Counted from the first letter of the stretch, positions 1 to 9,265 are shown. The stretch: DNA of 37,910 nt from Lachnospiraceae bacterium (GCA_017457865.1 JAFTGN010000034.1:1-37910), one strand, 5' to 3'. Program-made: numbers and translations. The notes: generated by a model not told the origin, from the sequence alone.

Positions 1-672
1 GGTGGATACAGTCCCCACCAGATCTTATCCTTTGCCGCCCCCCTTGGACTGGGACTGACCAGTGAAGGAGAGTATGCAGATCTGGAAGTACACACGTCCA
101 AATCTTCCGCACAGACCATTGCCGATCTGAATGCCGTCATGACAGAGGGCATGGTCATCACCGGCTGGGTATGTGTGCCGGAGGATTGTAAACCTGCCAT
201 GGCACAGACTGCGGCCTCTGATTATCTGGTGTATTTCCGTCCCGGATATGAACCGGAAGATCCGGAGGTATTTGTAAGACAGTTTCAGGCATTTCTGGCT
301 CAGGAAACCATTGTGGTAGAGAAACAGACGAAAAAATCCACTGCGCTGGTAGATATCCGACCTATGATCTTACAGGCACAGGCGGAGGTGCGCTCTTTGC
401 AGGAACATCCTTATCTGTGCAATACAGCAGAAGAACCCCAGTTATGTCTGTATCTGATGCTGACCACCGGCAGTGCCAGCAATCTGAAACCGGAGCTGGT
501 GATGGACGCATTCATGCAGTTTGCAGGAAGAGAACTGCCGCCCTATGCATTGCAGATTCACAGACTGGAATCCTATGCCAATCAGGGCACAGAGGAACAG
601 CCGGACTATGTATCGCTGCTGGCGTTAGGAGAAGAAATTGACGAAACATATCTTGATACGAAAGAATCATAA
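1..672 (+). CDS. Radical-SAM-linked protein (TIGR03936/DUF2344-like), 3' part
   Basis: The reading frame is open from the first base, so the 5' end lies outside the window; the first internal ATG (139) is not the start. The visible 223 residues begin with a segment reading GGYSPHQILSFAAPLGLGL, then alternating short strands and helices. This resembles the DUF2344/TIGR03936 family, which is usually encoded next to a B12-binding radical SAM protein and upstream of RNase E/G. The molecular role of the family is not firmly known; a link to RNA or tRNA modification is often assumed. It overlaps the downstream RNase G gene by 35 bp, indicating co-transcription and probably translational coupling. 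The family call rests on the recognisable core and on the classical neighbour. Confidence 0.75.
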   Translation, partial: GGYSPHQILSFAAPLGLGLTSEGEYADLEVHTSKSSAQTIADLNAVMTEGMVITGWVCVPEDCKPAMAQTAASDYLVYFRPGYEPEDPEVFVRQFQAFLAQETIVVEKQTKKSTALVDIRPMILQAQAEVRSLQEHPYLCNTAEEPQLCLYLMLTTGSASNLKPELVMDAFMQFAGRELPPYALQIHRLESYANQGTEEQPDYVSLLALGEEIDETYLDTKES

Positions 673-1864
673 AATCATCCATGCACTGTGGCAGGATAAC
701 AGAGTGATGGAACTGCATGTAACCGATACGGATGCTCTTTCTTTGGTGGGGACCATCTGCATTGCCAAAGTGACCAAGGTGGTATCCAATCTGAATGCGG
801 CATTTGTCCGCATGGGAGAGAAGGAAATGGCATTTCTTTCTCTGGAAGATGTGTCCCATGGAGTGGTGTATACGTCCGCCAGAGCCACCGGAAAACGGCT
901 GGTAGCAGGGGATGAAATCCTGGTTCAGGTGACCAAAGACCCCACCAAGACCAAAGATGCCACAGTGTCTACAGAACTTTCCCTGTCCGGCAGATATGTG
1001 GTGGTGTTGAGCGGAGAAAAGGGCATCCATATTTCCGGGAAAATCAAACAGACCAGACAGGGACAGAATTTGAAGACTGCAATCGTACAGTATATGACTG
1101 CCCACCATCCAGAGTTTGCAGGCGGTCTGATCATCCGCACGGGTGCATTGCAGTTATCGGAGGAAGATAGAAGTGTATTGTATACAGAGTTGGAACTGCT
1201 TTTGGAACGGTTGACCCACCTCATACAGACTGCTTCTTATCGCAGCTGTTATTCGGTGCTATATCGACCATTTCCGGCATATCTGACCAGACTACAGTCT
1301 GCGGGGGCTGTGCCGGAGCAGGTGGTGACAGATGATGCGGAACTGTTTGCAGAATTACAGACGTACTGTAGCCAGGCATATCCGGAGTTGGTAGAACGGG
1401 TCACATTTTATGAAGACAGACAGGTACCCCTTTCTGCATTGTATTCTCTGGGAAAGTGGATGGGAGAGGCCCTTTCTGAGCGGGTCTGGCTGCCTTCCGG
1501 TGGATATCTGGTGATCCAGCCCACAGAAGCACTGACGGTCATCGATGTGAATTCCGGCAAGTTTGCCGGTCATACATCGGCAGAAGAAACCCACAGACGT
1601 ACCAATGCAGAAGCGGCAAAAGAAATTGCGTTGCAGATGCGGCTGAGGAATCTGTCCGGGATTGTGATCATTGACTTTGTGGATATGAAGCAACCTGAGT
1701 ACCGAGAACAGCTTATGCAGCAACTGCGGCAGTATTGCAAGGCAGATCCGGTGAAAACCACTGTAGTAGATATGACAAAGCTGAATCTGGTGGAAGTGAC
1801 CAGGCAGCGGACCACAAAACCGATTTATGAACTGCTGCATCCAGCGGAGCTGGAAAAGGAGTGA
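638..1864 (+). CDS. rng: Ribonuclease E/G family endoribonuclease (RNase G)
   Basis: Single-strand-specific endoribonuclease acting in rRNA maturation and mRNA decay in the cytoplasm. The start is TTG at 638, preceded by AGGAG at 627-631, inside the end of the previous gene. Residues ~35-120 form the S1 RNA-binding domain. The two metal-binding aspartates of the DNase-I-like catalytic core are present: Asp303 in VIDVNSG and Asp346 in IIDFVDM, at the same numbering as E. coli RNase E. The 408-residue protein stops soon after the motif VTRQRTTKP and shows no CPxC Zn-link, which normally follows and organises the tetramer. The genes rplU, ysxB and rpmA, which often follow in Clostridia, are absent here. 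Confidence 0.92.
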   Translation: MTKHILIRKNHKIIHALWQDNRVMELHVTDTDALSLVGTICIAKVTKVVSNLNAAFVRMGEKEMAFLSLEDVSHGVVYTSARATGKRLVAGDEILVQVTKDPTKTKDATVSTELSLSGRYVVVLSGEKGIHISGKIKQTRQGQNLKTAIVQYMTAHHPEFAGGLIIRTGALQLSEEDRSVLYTELELLLERLTHLIQTASYRSCYSVLYRPFPAYLTRLQSAGAVPEQVVTDDAELFAELQTYCSQAYPELVERVTFYEDRQVPLSALYSLGKWMGEALSERVWLPSGGYLVIQPTEALTVIDVNSGKFAGHTSAEETHRRTNAEAAKEIALQMRLRNLSGIVIIDFVDMKQPEYREQLMQQLRQYCKADPVKTTVVDMTKLNLVEVTRQRTTKPIYELLHPAELEKE

Positions 1865-1871
1865 AGGTAGT

Positions 1872-3014
1872 ATGGCAAATATTTTAGATTACATTTATTG
1901 GCGGGGAGATTTACCCTTTTCGGTTTCCCCATTTAATGAAGTAGATGCGTTGATCTTTTCCTGGGTGGTGTATGCGGATTTGAAGGGGATTGTGCCGGGT
2001 AGGATGAACCTATGGATGTCGCTGAAAAAGGCAACGGAGATTTTTGAGGAAGTACATGATTACGAAGCAGAAAAAAAGAGCGTGTCCTTTACCAAATCTT
2101 CTTCTACAGTATTGTCTGCCATGGCACGTTGTAAGCGATATGAGAATATTCAACTGGGCTTTTACAGGGAACGGTTTGACAGTCAAACAGCCATGCAGTT
2201 TGCGGCCATGACCATACAGTTGTCAGACCGTCAGTTGTTTGTGGCATACAGAGGAACCGACCAGACCATTACAGGTTGGAAGGAAGATTTCAATATGTCT
2301 TATCTGGACCAGGTTCCCAGTCAGGAGGAAGCCCGGAAGTATCTGTGTGAAGTGGCCTCATACTGGGATGGGGAGATTCTGGTGGGTGGCCATTCCAAAG
2401 GTGGGAATCTTGCCATTTATGCGGCAGTCAATGTTCCGGATTCCATACACAGAAAAATCAAAGCCATTTACAACAATGACGGTCCGGGGTTTGGGGAGAA
2501 TACGCTGGATTCGGAGAGTTATGCAAAAATGGCAGAGAGAATCTACACGTATGTGCCTCAGACATCGATTATCGGAATGTTGTTGGATCATCATAAGGAA
2601 TACCAGATTGTCAAAAGTGATCAAAAGGGAATTCAGCAGCACGATGCGTTATCCTGGCAGGTGCTTGGCAGTCATTTTATTACATTGGACACCACGTCTT
2701 TTTCCAGTCAATTGACAGAGAGTACGATGGCTTCCTGGTTGGAGCAGATGGACAATACACAAAAGGAAGTTTTTATTGATGCATTGTTTTCTTTGTTGGA
2801 AGCAAGCGGTGCCAGAACATTGACAGAACTGGTATCAGGTGGTGTGAAAAATATTTCCATTGCGGTTCGTACTTTGAAAGATATGCCAAAGGAAGAACGC
2901 AATACCATGGTATCCGTATTATCACAGTTGTTTAAAGCCGGAAATGATGTGTTAAAGAAGCAGTTGGAAACAGAACTGCCGGATACTTTGTCTTTTTTAA
3001 ACGGACCGAAGTAA
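1872..3014 (+). CDS. DUF2974 (Mbeg1-like) alpha/beta-hydrolase family protein
   Basis: A 380-residue predicted cytoplasmic serine hydrolase of the DUF2974/Mbeg1-like family, common in Lachnospiraceae and lactobacilli; its substrate is unknown. ATG 1872 was chosen because GGAG lies about 10 bases upstream and the resulting N-terminus (MANILDYIYWRGDLPF) is the family's conserved opening. The nucleophile elbow is GGHSKGGNLA near residue 175 (Ser-Lys-Gly-Gly, lipase-like), preceded by the AYRGTD segment typical of class 3 lipase folds. No signal peptide or membrane segment is visible. It begins 7 bases after the rng stop, so it probably shares the mRNA. The C-terminal ~80 residues are helical and of unknown role. 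Confidence 0.85.
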   Translation: MANILDYIYWRGDLPFSVSPFNEVDALIFSWVVYADLKGIVPGRMNLWMSLKKATEIFEEVHDYEAEKKSVSFTKSSSTVLSAMARCKRYENIQLGFYRERFDSQTAMQFAAMTIQLSDRQLFVAYRGTDQTITGWKEDFNMSYLDQVPSQEEARKYLCEVASYWDGEILVGGHSKGGNLAIYAAVNVPDSIHRKIKAIYNNDGPGFGENTLDSESYAKMAERIYTYVPQTSIIGMLLDHHKEYQIVKSDQKGIQQHDALSWQVLGSHFITLDTTSFSSQLTESTMASWLEQMDNTQKEVFIDALFSLLEASGARTLTELVSGGVKNISIAVRTLKDMPKEERNTMVSVLSQLFKAGNDVLKKQLETELPDTLSFLNGPK

Positions 3015-3042
3015 ACAACAAAAGGAAAGAGGGAAACTGAAT

Positions 3043-3690
3043 ATGAGGAAAGTACAGGGGAAGAAAAGGAATCATTGGCGTATGGTCACGGCTGTTATGT
3101 TGGCAGGAATTTCCATGACGACTGGTATGACCGGTTGTCAGGATGGGAAGATACCAGTGATCTCGGAACTGGGCGGTGGCTCCAGTAAGGAGTCTATGCA
3201 ACTGCCGGAATATGTAGATTCCCAGATCATTGCCGTCAATGGTAAGGCAAGACGGGGAGAGAAATTAGAGGGAGTGAATGACATTGTCATTCATTATGTG
3301 GGCAATCCAGGTACGACAGCGCAAAACAACCATGATTATTTTGCCAATCCGGAGACGGAAGTCAGCGCCCATTTTCTGGTGGGACTGGAAGGAGAAGTCA
3401 TCCAGTGTGTCCCTTTAGATGAAAAGTCTTCTGCCAGTAATGACCGGAATCGGGATACCATTTCCATAGAAGTATGCCATCCGGATGAAACCGGAGCATT
3501 CAATCAGGCTTCTTATGATGCGCTCATTCAACTGACGGCATGGCTTTGTGAAACCTATGGACTGGACAGCAGTCATGTGATCCGCCATTATGATGTGACA
3601 GGCAAATTATGTCCGCTGTATTATGTGGAGCATGAAGATGCATGGGAGCAGTTGCTTGCAGATGTACAGCAGGAATTGGAAAAAAATTAG
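3043..3690 (+). CDS. N-acetylmuramoyl-L-alanine amidase lipoprotein (Amidase_2)
   Basis: A membrane-anchored cell-wall amidase that would cut the bond between muramic acid and the stem peptide. The N-terminus is basic, followed by a hydrophobic stretch and the lipobox MTGC (Cys ~33), so it should be a lipoprotein on the outer face of the membrane. The Amidase_2/PGRP fold follows from residue ~65. Zinc ligands are visible as the His in IVIHYVG, the His in VIRHYDVTG and the Cys in KLCP. The NDRNRDTISIEVCH segment is the usual central strand. At 215 residues it is a single catalytic domain with no cell-wall-binding repeats. GAAAGAGGG lies upstream of the ATG. It follows the DUF2974 gene by 28 bases. 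Confidence 0.9.
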   Translation: MRKVQGKKRNHWRMVTAVMLAGISMTTGMTGCQDGKIPVISELGGGSSKESMQLPEYVDSQIIAVNGKARRGEKLEGVNDIVIHYVGNPGTTAQNNHDYFANPETEVSAHFLVGLEGEVIQCVPLDEKSSASNDRNRDTISIEVCHPDETGAFNQASYDALIQLTAWLCETYGLDSSHVIRHYDVTGKLCPLYYVEHEDAWEQLLADVQQELEKN

Positions 3691-3710
3691 AAAAAATTTG
3701 TCGAATTCTC

Positions 3711-3739
3711 TTTACAAATTGAAAAAAATATCATATAAT
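3711..3739 (+). promoter_or_regulatory. SigA-type promoter of rpoD
   Basis: TTTACA (3711-3716), a 17-base spacer and TATAAT (3734-3739) form a near-consensus housekeeping promoter just after the amidase stop codon. Transcription would start near 3746, giving a leader of about 115 nt before the rpoD ATG. It lets the major sigma factor be expressed independently of the upstream genes. Confidence 0.85.
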
Positions 3740-3861
3740 TATAAATTGATATGTTGCCTCTATAGAAGGCCGGATGAGAAGATACCGGATGGGTAGTGAA
3801 GAAAAAGGGGAACATAAAGAACAACAGGGAAAAGGTCTGTTTACAGAAAGGGAAGTGCTTT

Positions 3862-4992
3862 ATGGAAAAAGCCGTATTGACGGAACGCCTGAATAAGCTT
3901 GTTGAATTGGCAAATAGCAAGAATCGTACACTGGATTTTACTGAGATCAATGATTTCTTTGTAGGTAGTTCACTGACACCGGATGAGATGGATTTTATTT
4001 ACAGATATTTAGAGACACAAGGCATCGATGTATTGAAGGAAGAGATGCTCAGTGATGAGGTACTGTTAGATGATTCCATTTTAAAGGATCAGGACGATCT
4101 GGATTTTGATCAGGACGAAGAGGAAGAAGATATTGATCTGGATGCCATCGATCTGTTAGAGGGCATTGGTACCGAGGACCCGGTCAGAATGTACCTGAAA
4201 GAGATTGGAACAGTTCCTCTTTTGACCACAGAGCAGGAGTTAGAGCTTGCCAAGAGAAAGTCAGAAGGAGATACCTATGCGAAGGATAAATTAATCGAGG
4301 CAAATCTACGTCTGGTAGTCAGCATTGCAAAGCGTTACAGCGGAAGAGGCATGAGTTTTTTGGATCTGGTGCAAGAGGGCAATCTGGGGCTGATCAAGGG
4401 TGTAGAGAAGTTTGATTACACAAAAGGATATAAGCTGAGTACATATGCCACATGGTGGATTCGTCAGTCTGTGACCAGAGCACTGGCAGATCAGGCACGT
4501 ACCATCCGTGTGCCGGTACATATGGTAGAAACCATCAATAAGATGTCCAAAATGCAGCGGAAGCTGACACTGGAGTTGGGTTATGAACCATCTACCGCAG
4601 AACTGGCCAAGGCATTGGATATGTCAGAAGAGAAGGTCAATGAGATCATGCAGATTGCCAGAGAGCCAGCTTCTCTGGAAACCCCCATCGGTGAGGAGGA
4701 CGATTCCAATCTGGGGGATTTCGTGGCAGACAGCAATACACTGACACCGGAGGGAAATGTGGAATCTGTGATGCTGCGCGAGCAGATCAATGTGCTGTTA
4801 GGCGATTTAAAAGAGCGGGAGCGTCAGGTCATCGTTCTTCGGTTTGGTTTGGAGGATGGACATCCCCGTACACTTGAGGAAGTGGGCAAGGAGTTCAATG
4901 TCACCCGTGAGCGTATCCGTCAGATCGAGGCAAAGGCACTGCGAAAGCTGCGCAATCCGGTGAGAAGCAAGAGAATCCGTGACTTCCTGTAA
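3862..4992 (+). CDS. rpoD: RNA polymerase primary sigma factor RpoD (SigA)
   Basis: Housekeeping sigma-70 factor that directs RNA polymerase to -10/-35 promoters. ATG 3862 is preferred over an upstream in-frame ATG (3796) because AAAGGGAAG precedes it and [16 protein letters not shown] is the normal region 1.1 opening. An acidic stretch (~residues 75-105) is followed by region 1.2 ([16 protein letters not shown]), region 2 with the core-binding and -10 recognition helices ([22 protein letters not shown]), region 3, and region 4 with the -35 recognition helix ([17 protein letters not shown]). The 376-residue length is normal for Clostridia. dnaG, the usual upstream partner, is absent; a strong dedicated promoter is present instead. 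Confidence 0.98.
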   Translation: MEKAVLTERLNKLVELANSKNRTLDFTEINDFFVGSSLTPDEMDFIYRYLETQGIDVLKEEMLSDEVLLDDSILKDQDDLDFDQDEEEEDIDLDAIDLLEGIGTEDPVRMYLKEIGTVPLLTTEQELELAKRKSEGDTYAKDKLIEANLRLVVSIAKRYSGRGMSFLDLVQEGNLGLIKGVEKFDYTKGYKLSTYATWWIRQSVTRALADQARTIRVPVHMVETINKMSKMQRKLTLELGYEPSTAELAKALDMSEEKVNEIMQIAREPASLETPIGEEDDSNLGDFVADSNTLTPEGNVESVMLREQINVLLGDLKERERQVIVLRFGLEDGHPRTLEEVGKEFNVTRERIRQIEAKALRKLRNPVRSKRIRDFL

Positions 4993-5088
4993 TAGATTGA
5001 AGCTGCGCCGGTTTCTATGACTGGGGCGGCAGGAAAAATAAAAAAATTGTAAATGACAGAAAAGCACATGTTGCTACTGTTGCGGCAC

Positions 5089-5120
5089 AGGTCTGGAGGA
5101 GGAATCTTTCAGACCTTTTT
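5089..5120 (+). terminator. Rho-independent terminator after rpoD
   Basis: AGGTCTG (5089-5095) pairs with CAGACCT (5110-5116) across a 14-base loop and is followed by a T-run. It lies about 100 bases after the rpoD stop and separates it from queH. Confidence 0.75.
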
Positions 5121-5196
5121 GCATCATCTTATGTCATAGGAAAGCAGGATCTGCTTTGGCAGAATTCTATGAAAAGGACAGGGAGTTGGGAGAAAA

Positions 5197-5847
5197 ATGA
5201 ATCGTGTGAATTATCAATCGGTTTTGGAACAAACCATCCGGGAACTGGAAAAAGAGAAAAAGATTCCCAGGCTGTTGCTGCACAGCTGCTGCGCTCCGTG
5301 CAGCAGTTATTGTCTGGAATATCTGTCACAATATTTTCGGATTACCGTTCTGTATTACAATCCCAACATTTTCCCGGAGGAGGAGTATGCGTACCGGATT
5401 TCGGAACAGATCCGTCTGGTAGAGGAAAGTCATTACACCCATCCGGTGCAGGTGGTGGGAACCGCCTATGAGCCAGAAGTATTTTATGAAGCAGTCAGGG
5501 GGCTGGAGCATATTCCGGAAGGAGGGGAGAGGTGTTTTGCCTGCTATGAACTGCGGCTTCGGAGGACAGCAGAACTGGCAAAGGAGCAGGGATTTGACTA
5601 TTTCACCACCACCCTCAGTATCAGTCCCCTGAAAAATGCGGCAAAACTCAATGAGATTGGTGGCAGACTTTCCGCAGAATACGGTGTGCCCTATCTGTAC
5701 TCAGATTTTAAGAAGAAAAATGGATACAGACGTTCTGTGGAACTATCTGCCGAACATGGATTGTATCGCCAGGATTTCTGTGGCTGTGTGTATTCCAGGC
5801 AGGAAGCAGAACAGCGAAAAAAGGAGTTGGCGGAGAAAAATCTGTAA
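5197..5847 (+). CDS. queH: Epoxyqueuosine reductase QueH
   Basis: Catalyses the last step of queuosine formation in tRNA, reducing epoxyqueuosine to queuosine; QueH (former DUF208) is the cofactor-light alternative to the B12 enzyme QueG. The 216-residue protein has the family pattern of vicinal cysteines: Cys31-Cys32 and Cys35 in HSCCAPCSSY, then Cys113 and Cys116 in CFACYELR, and a late DFCGCVYS. These ligate the Fe-S cluster and an associated metal and provide the redox disulfide. The segment TTTLSISPLKN is a typical core strand. GGGAG precedes the ATG. No other queuosine genes are adjacent, and the gene lies alone between the rpoD terminator and the ackA promoter. Confidence 0.93.
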   Translation: MNRVNYQSVLEQTIRELEKEKKIPRLLLHSCCAPCSSYCLEYLSQYFRITVLYYNPNIFPEEEYAYRISEQIRLVEESHYTHPVQVVGTAYEPEVFYEAVRGLEHIPEGGERCFACYELRLRRTAELAKEQGFDYFTTTLSISPLKNAAKLNEIGGRLSAEYGVPYLYSDFKKKNGYRRSVELSAEHGLYRQDFCGCVYSRQEAEQRKKELAEKNL

Positions 5848-5950
5848 CAGTGTTTTGAGAAAAGATAGAACAGTGAATTTGCTTTGGATGTTGCGGAAGG
5901 TAGAACTACACCAGGTACACAAATCTTTTTGGATGTACGCAAGAATGTTC

Positions 5951-5979
5951 TTTACAGAAACTACAAATCAGAGTAAAAT
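5951..5979 (+). promoter_or_regulatory. SigA-type promoter of ackA
   Basis: TTTACA (5951-5956), 17-base spacer, TAAAAT (5974-5979). The predicted leader of about 93 nt contains a small hairpin, CAGGAAA (6000-6006) with TTTCCTG (6012-6018), not followed by a T-run. A perfect TTGACA at 6021-6026 lacks a matching -10 and is probably fortuitous. Confidence 0.7.
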
Positions 5980-6078
5980 AAAGGTAATGTTTGAAATTGC
6001 AGGAAAACAGATTTCCTGTATTGACATACAAACAAGGATGTGGTGCTTCATACAGGCACTTCAGAATGGAGGAAAAAC

Positions 6079-7269
6079 ATGAAAGTATTGGTAATTAACT
6101 GTGGCAGTTCTTCGTTGAAGTATCAGTTGATTGATTCTGAGACAGAAGCAGTGATGGCAAAGGGTCTTTGCGAGAGAATCGGCATTGATGGCCGTCTGAC
6201 ACATAAGCCGGCTGGCAAGGACAAGTACGAAAGCACTGATGCCATGCCCAATCATACAGTAGCAGTCAGCATGGTGCTGGCAGCTTTGACTGACGCAGAC
6301 CACGGTGTGATTGCATCCTTAGATGAGATTGGTGCAGTAGGACACAGAGTGGTACATGGCGGTGAGAAGTTTGCATCTTCTGTCATCATTGATGAAGAAG
6401 TCATTGCAAATATTGAAGCCTGCAACGATCTGGCACCTCTCCACAATCCGGCAAACCTGATCGGAATCCGTGCATGCCAGGAACTGATGCCGGGTGTACC
6501 GATGGTGGCAGTATTTGATACCGCATTCCATCAGACCATGCCGGAGAAGGCTTATCTGTATGGTCTGCCATATGAATATTATGAGAAGTATTCTGTGAGA
6601 CGTTATGGTTTCCACGGCACTTCTCACAGCTATGTATCCAAGAGAGCAGCTGAGATTCTGGGCAAAGACATTAAGGATTTGAAGATCATCGTATGCCACT
6701 TGGGCAATGGTTCCTCTATCTGTGCAGTAGATGGTGGAAAGTCTGTGGATACTTCCATGGGTCTGACCCCATTGGAGGGTGTACCGATGGGTACCAGAAG
6801 TGGTGTGATTGATCCTGCCATTATGGAGTTCATTGCGCAGAAGGAAAATCTGACCATTTCCGAAGTGATGAACGTACTGAACAAGAAGTCCGGTGTGCAG
6901 GGTATCTCCGGTGTATCCTCTGACTTCCGTGACCTGACTGCTGGCGCAGAGGCAGGCAATGCACGTTGTGCAGCAGCACAGCAGGTATTTGCATACTCTG
7001 TTGCAAAGTATATCGGTGCATATGCAGCTGCCATGAACGGTGTAGATGTAGTGGTATTTACTGCCGGTGTAGGGGAAAATGACAATGTAATGCGTACCCG
7101 TATCTGCCAGTACCTGGGTTATCTGGGTATTACACTGGATGAGGAGAAAAACGCACAGGCAAAAGGTGTAGAAACCATCATCACCACAGAGGATTCTGCT
7201 CGTCTGGTATTGGCAATCCCTACCAACGAGGAACTGGCAATCGCAAGAGAGACCGTTGCGCTGATTTAA
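6079..7269 (+). CDS. ackA: Acetate kinase
   Basis: Converts acetyl phosphate and ADP to acetate and ATP, the final energy-conserving step of acetate fermentation, in the cytoplasm. ATG 6079 follows GGAGG by 5 bases and gives [17 protein letters not shown], the invariant ASKHA N-terminal motif. The 396-residue protein shows HRVVHGG, the catalytic [11 protein letters not shown] segment, [33 protein letters not shown] and VFTAGVGEN, covering both ATPase lobes. Codon use is visibly biased (CGT, GGT, AAG preferred), consistent with high expression. The usual partner pta is not adjacent, and neither is the yceD-rpmF pair that often follows ackA; the gene has its own promoter and terminator. Confidence 0.98.
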   Translation: MKVLVINCGSSSLKYQLIDSETEAVMAKGLCERIGIDGRLTHKPAGKDKYESTDAMPNHTVAVSMVLAALTDADHGVIASLDEIGAVGHRVVHGGEKFASSVIIDEEVIANIEACNDLAPLHNPANLIGIRACQELMPGVPMVAVFDTAFHQTMPEKAYLYGLPYEYYEKYSVRRYGFHGTSHSYVSKRAAEILGKDIKDLKIIVCHLGNGSSICAVDGGKSVDTSMGLTPLEGVPMGTRSGVIDPAIMEFIAQKENLTISEVMNVLNKKSGVQGISGVSSDFRDLTAGAEAGNARCAAAQQVFAYSVAKYIGAYAAAMNGVDVVVFTAGVGENDNVMRTRICQYLGYLGITLDEEKNAQAKGVETIITTEDSARLVLAIPTNEELAIARETVALI

Positions 7270-7307
7270 AGATATAAGGGTGATATCACTTTCGAATAAG
7301 ATTGTGT

Positions 7308-7344
7308 ACGAGGCTGTTGCAGGAATTGCACCAGCCTCGTTTTT
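7308..7344 (+). terminator. Rho-independent terminator after ackA
   Basis: ACGAGGCTG (7308-7316) pairs perfectly with CAGCCTCGT (7332-7340), with an inner TGCA/TGCA pairing in the loop, and a T-run follows. Confidence 0.9.
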
Positions 7345-7501
7345 GGTGATAGCACGGAAAATTCTTTTGTAATCGAATAAACAAAGGACACAATGCGTAG
7401 TTCGATAAAAATAGAACAGGAAAACACTAAAGGATCATAATACTTTGGCTTGAAAATGAACTGGATTTTCATTCTAAAAAACAATAAAACATAAAAATGA
7501 G

Positions 7502-7528
7502 TTGACAAAACATGTCGTAATATATAAT
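7502..7528 (+). promoter_or_regulatory. Candidate promoter of the secreted-protein/ABC cluster
   Basis: TTGACA (7502-7507) and TATAAT (7523-7528) are both consensus, but the spacer is only 15 bases, two short of optimal, so activity may be weak or factor-dependent. The 7345-7639 interval otherwise holds only a small TGAAAAT/ATTTTCA hairpin near 7455 and AT-rich sequence with no gene that I can support. Confidence 0.5.
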
Positions 7529-7639
7529 GGTGTAGTATGCTTATCGTGCAAAAATTAGATAAGGGGGATGAAGGGATAGATAATATGTATTTGTATGATA
7601 AGACATATACTGATAAAACATAGAAAGGATAGTTTTTAC

Positions 7640-8037
7640 ATGAATTTTAAAAAAACAATTACAGCAATGGGAACAGCAATTGTTATGTCGATTAGTATGA
7701 TGGGGTTAATGCAAGTGCTGCATCATACAATTTACACTATACAGTTGGCACAACAGGGAATGTTACATCTAAAAATACTACAGTGACATCAACAGGAGTT
7801 GGGAAAATTACAATAAACTCATCAACATTTTCTACATATATTACAGGGGCATATTGTTCGGCACAATGTACAAATTATGCGACAAACACAACAAATATTA
7901 ATTCTACAGGTACGTATTATCTTGTGTATGCTGGAAATACCAAGCCTAAAAGCGGTGTTAATGTAACTGTAAGAACAACACTTGTAGGATATAGTGCGAG
8001 CAGATCAGTTGCAGCAATTGGCTCTATTTCTGCATAA
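7640..8037 (+). pseudogene. Small secreted protein, broken by one-base frameshift
   Basis: ATG 7640 opens a convincing signal peptide, MNFKKTITAMGTAIVMSISM, but that frame then reads into an unrelated stretch and stops at 7786. The neighbouring frame, open from 7696 to a TAA at 8037, continues exactly where the signal peptide should: VNASAASYNLHYTVGTT and onward, with an Ala-Ser-Ala cleavage site. The frames join if the G4 run at 7702-7705 is read as G5, giving a product of about 132 residues. The mature part is rich in Thr, Ser, Asn and Gly, contains a Cys pair (YCSAQC), and looks like a beta-rich secreted protein. I do not recognise a family. It is either inactivated, phase-variable at the G-run, or affected by a sequencing error. 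Confidence 0.75.
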
Positions 8038-8114
8038 TATGGTGTGATATAAAGGAAATTATGAAAGGCAATGTATCCTTTGGTTGCGAAGGATGCATTG
8101 CTTAATGGAGGAAT

Positions 8115-9265
8115 ATGAAAAAAATAACTCATTTGATTGGTATAGGGGGACTTTTACTGTATATGTCCGCTTGTCCGGAACAGACTCAATTCATTTGGGA
8201 GAGGGTGACACAATTACATTAGAGGCACTTGCAGAAAATCAGCAGCAGGAAATAGAACGTGTGATGCAAATGAAATGTGAAAATTTGCATTTTGTAAGGG
8301 AGCTTTCTTTTACTGTACCGGAAAAAATCGGAACATATCAAGTGATATGTATGGATTATTTTCAAGATCAGTGGGATAAGATTGCAGAAAAATATATTCC
8401 GGATGAGCAGTATGATGCTCATCTGATTGTCGATGATGAGACATCGTATCCTTATGGACCGGAATTCTATGATGAAAAGACTGGCAAACGTGTATCGGCG
8501 GGGTGTACTGGCTTTTTTTTATATGTAGCAAAAAAATCAGAAGGTATTGAAAAAGTTTGTTTTGATAATGAATCGGAAAAACAGGATAGTTATTATTTGA
8601 AAAGCAAATACAATAACGATACATATCTACTGAATGGAGAACCCATATTAATGAATGATGCAGTAGAATTGGCAGAAATATTTGTTTCCGATTTCACAGA
8701 AACGGTGGATTATCCGCAAGATTTAGATGCAGGAGTTGCAGTGGCACATCAGTTGGACACAGGGGAAACTATTTTAGAAATTGTATTTCGAAATTTGTAC
8801 CAAACCCTTCCTATTTGTTCAATGCCACCCACAGTGACAGATGATATTACAATAGAAATGTTTCCAAACTCTGTTGCCCGAGCATATTTGGATGAAACCG
8901 ATACAGTCAATTGTTTTATCGCCCAGTGTGCATTTGAGGATGATCAGTTAGTGAAACAATATGATCGAATCCTTACACCTTCATGTGCAGTTCGTTTATT
9001 AAGTGAAACATTATCAGATTATACAGAGTACGATGTAATCGGAATGGAATTGGTATATGTACCGGTTCTCTTGGGGGCAGAAGATCCAAATCCAGTGGGC
9101 AGTACCCACAGGGAAGCGGCACCGTGGAGCTCTGTTTGCTCCTATGATATTGTAAAATTGACGCCATATTGGGCAATTTATATGGATGTGACTCCAACTG
9201 CTGAAATGTATGGATTGGTAGATTGTGAGACGGGCAAGGTAGAATGGATCAACAATCAAAGATAA
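8115..9265 (+). pseudogene. Lipoprotein of unknown family, frameshifted after the lipobox
   Basis: ATG 8115, placed right after GGAGG, gives MKKITHLIGIGGLLLYMSAC, a textbook lipoprotein signal with Cys20, but this frame ends at TAG 8220-8222. The following ~350 residues are in the next frame (clear from about 8177 as SGTDSIHLGEGDTITLEAL) and run to 9265. A single missing base between 8172 and 8220 explains both pieces, so the original protein was about 383 residues. A GTG or ATG start in the second frame (8084) would give a leaderless product with a non-native N-terminus. The mature part is acidic, beta-rich and unknown to me. It lies between the secreted-protein gene and ABC transporter genes with tight spacing. 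Confidence 0.7.

Noticed and set aside
6021-6026. Consensus TTGACA near ackA
   Set aside because: No -10 hexamer at an acceptable distance; TTTACA-17-TAAAAT at 5951-5979 is the better promoter.
5636-6082. 148-codon frame overlapping the end of queH
   Set aside because: It shares no ribosome site, is composed of shifted queH codons and covers the ackA promoter; a shadow frame.
7280-7289. GTGATATCAC perfect 10-bp palindrome after the ackA stop
   Set aside because: Short, located between a stop codon and a terminator, with no promoter nearby; probably fortuitous.
7640-9265. Programmed ribosomal frameshifting in the secreted-protein and lipoprotein genes
   Set aside because: No slippery heptamer with a downstream structure is evident at either junction, and the adjacent permease is plainly deleted, so decay explains all three better.
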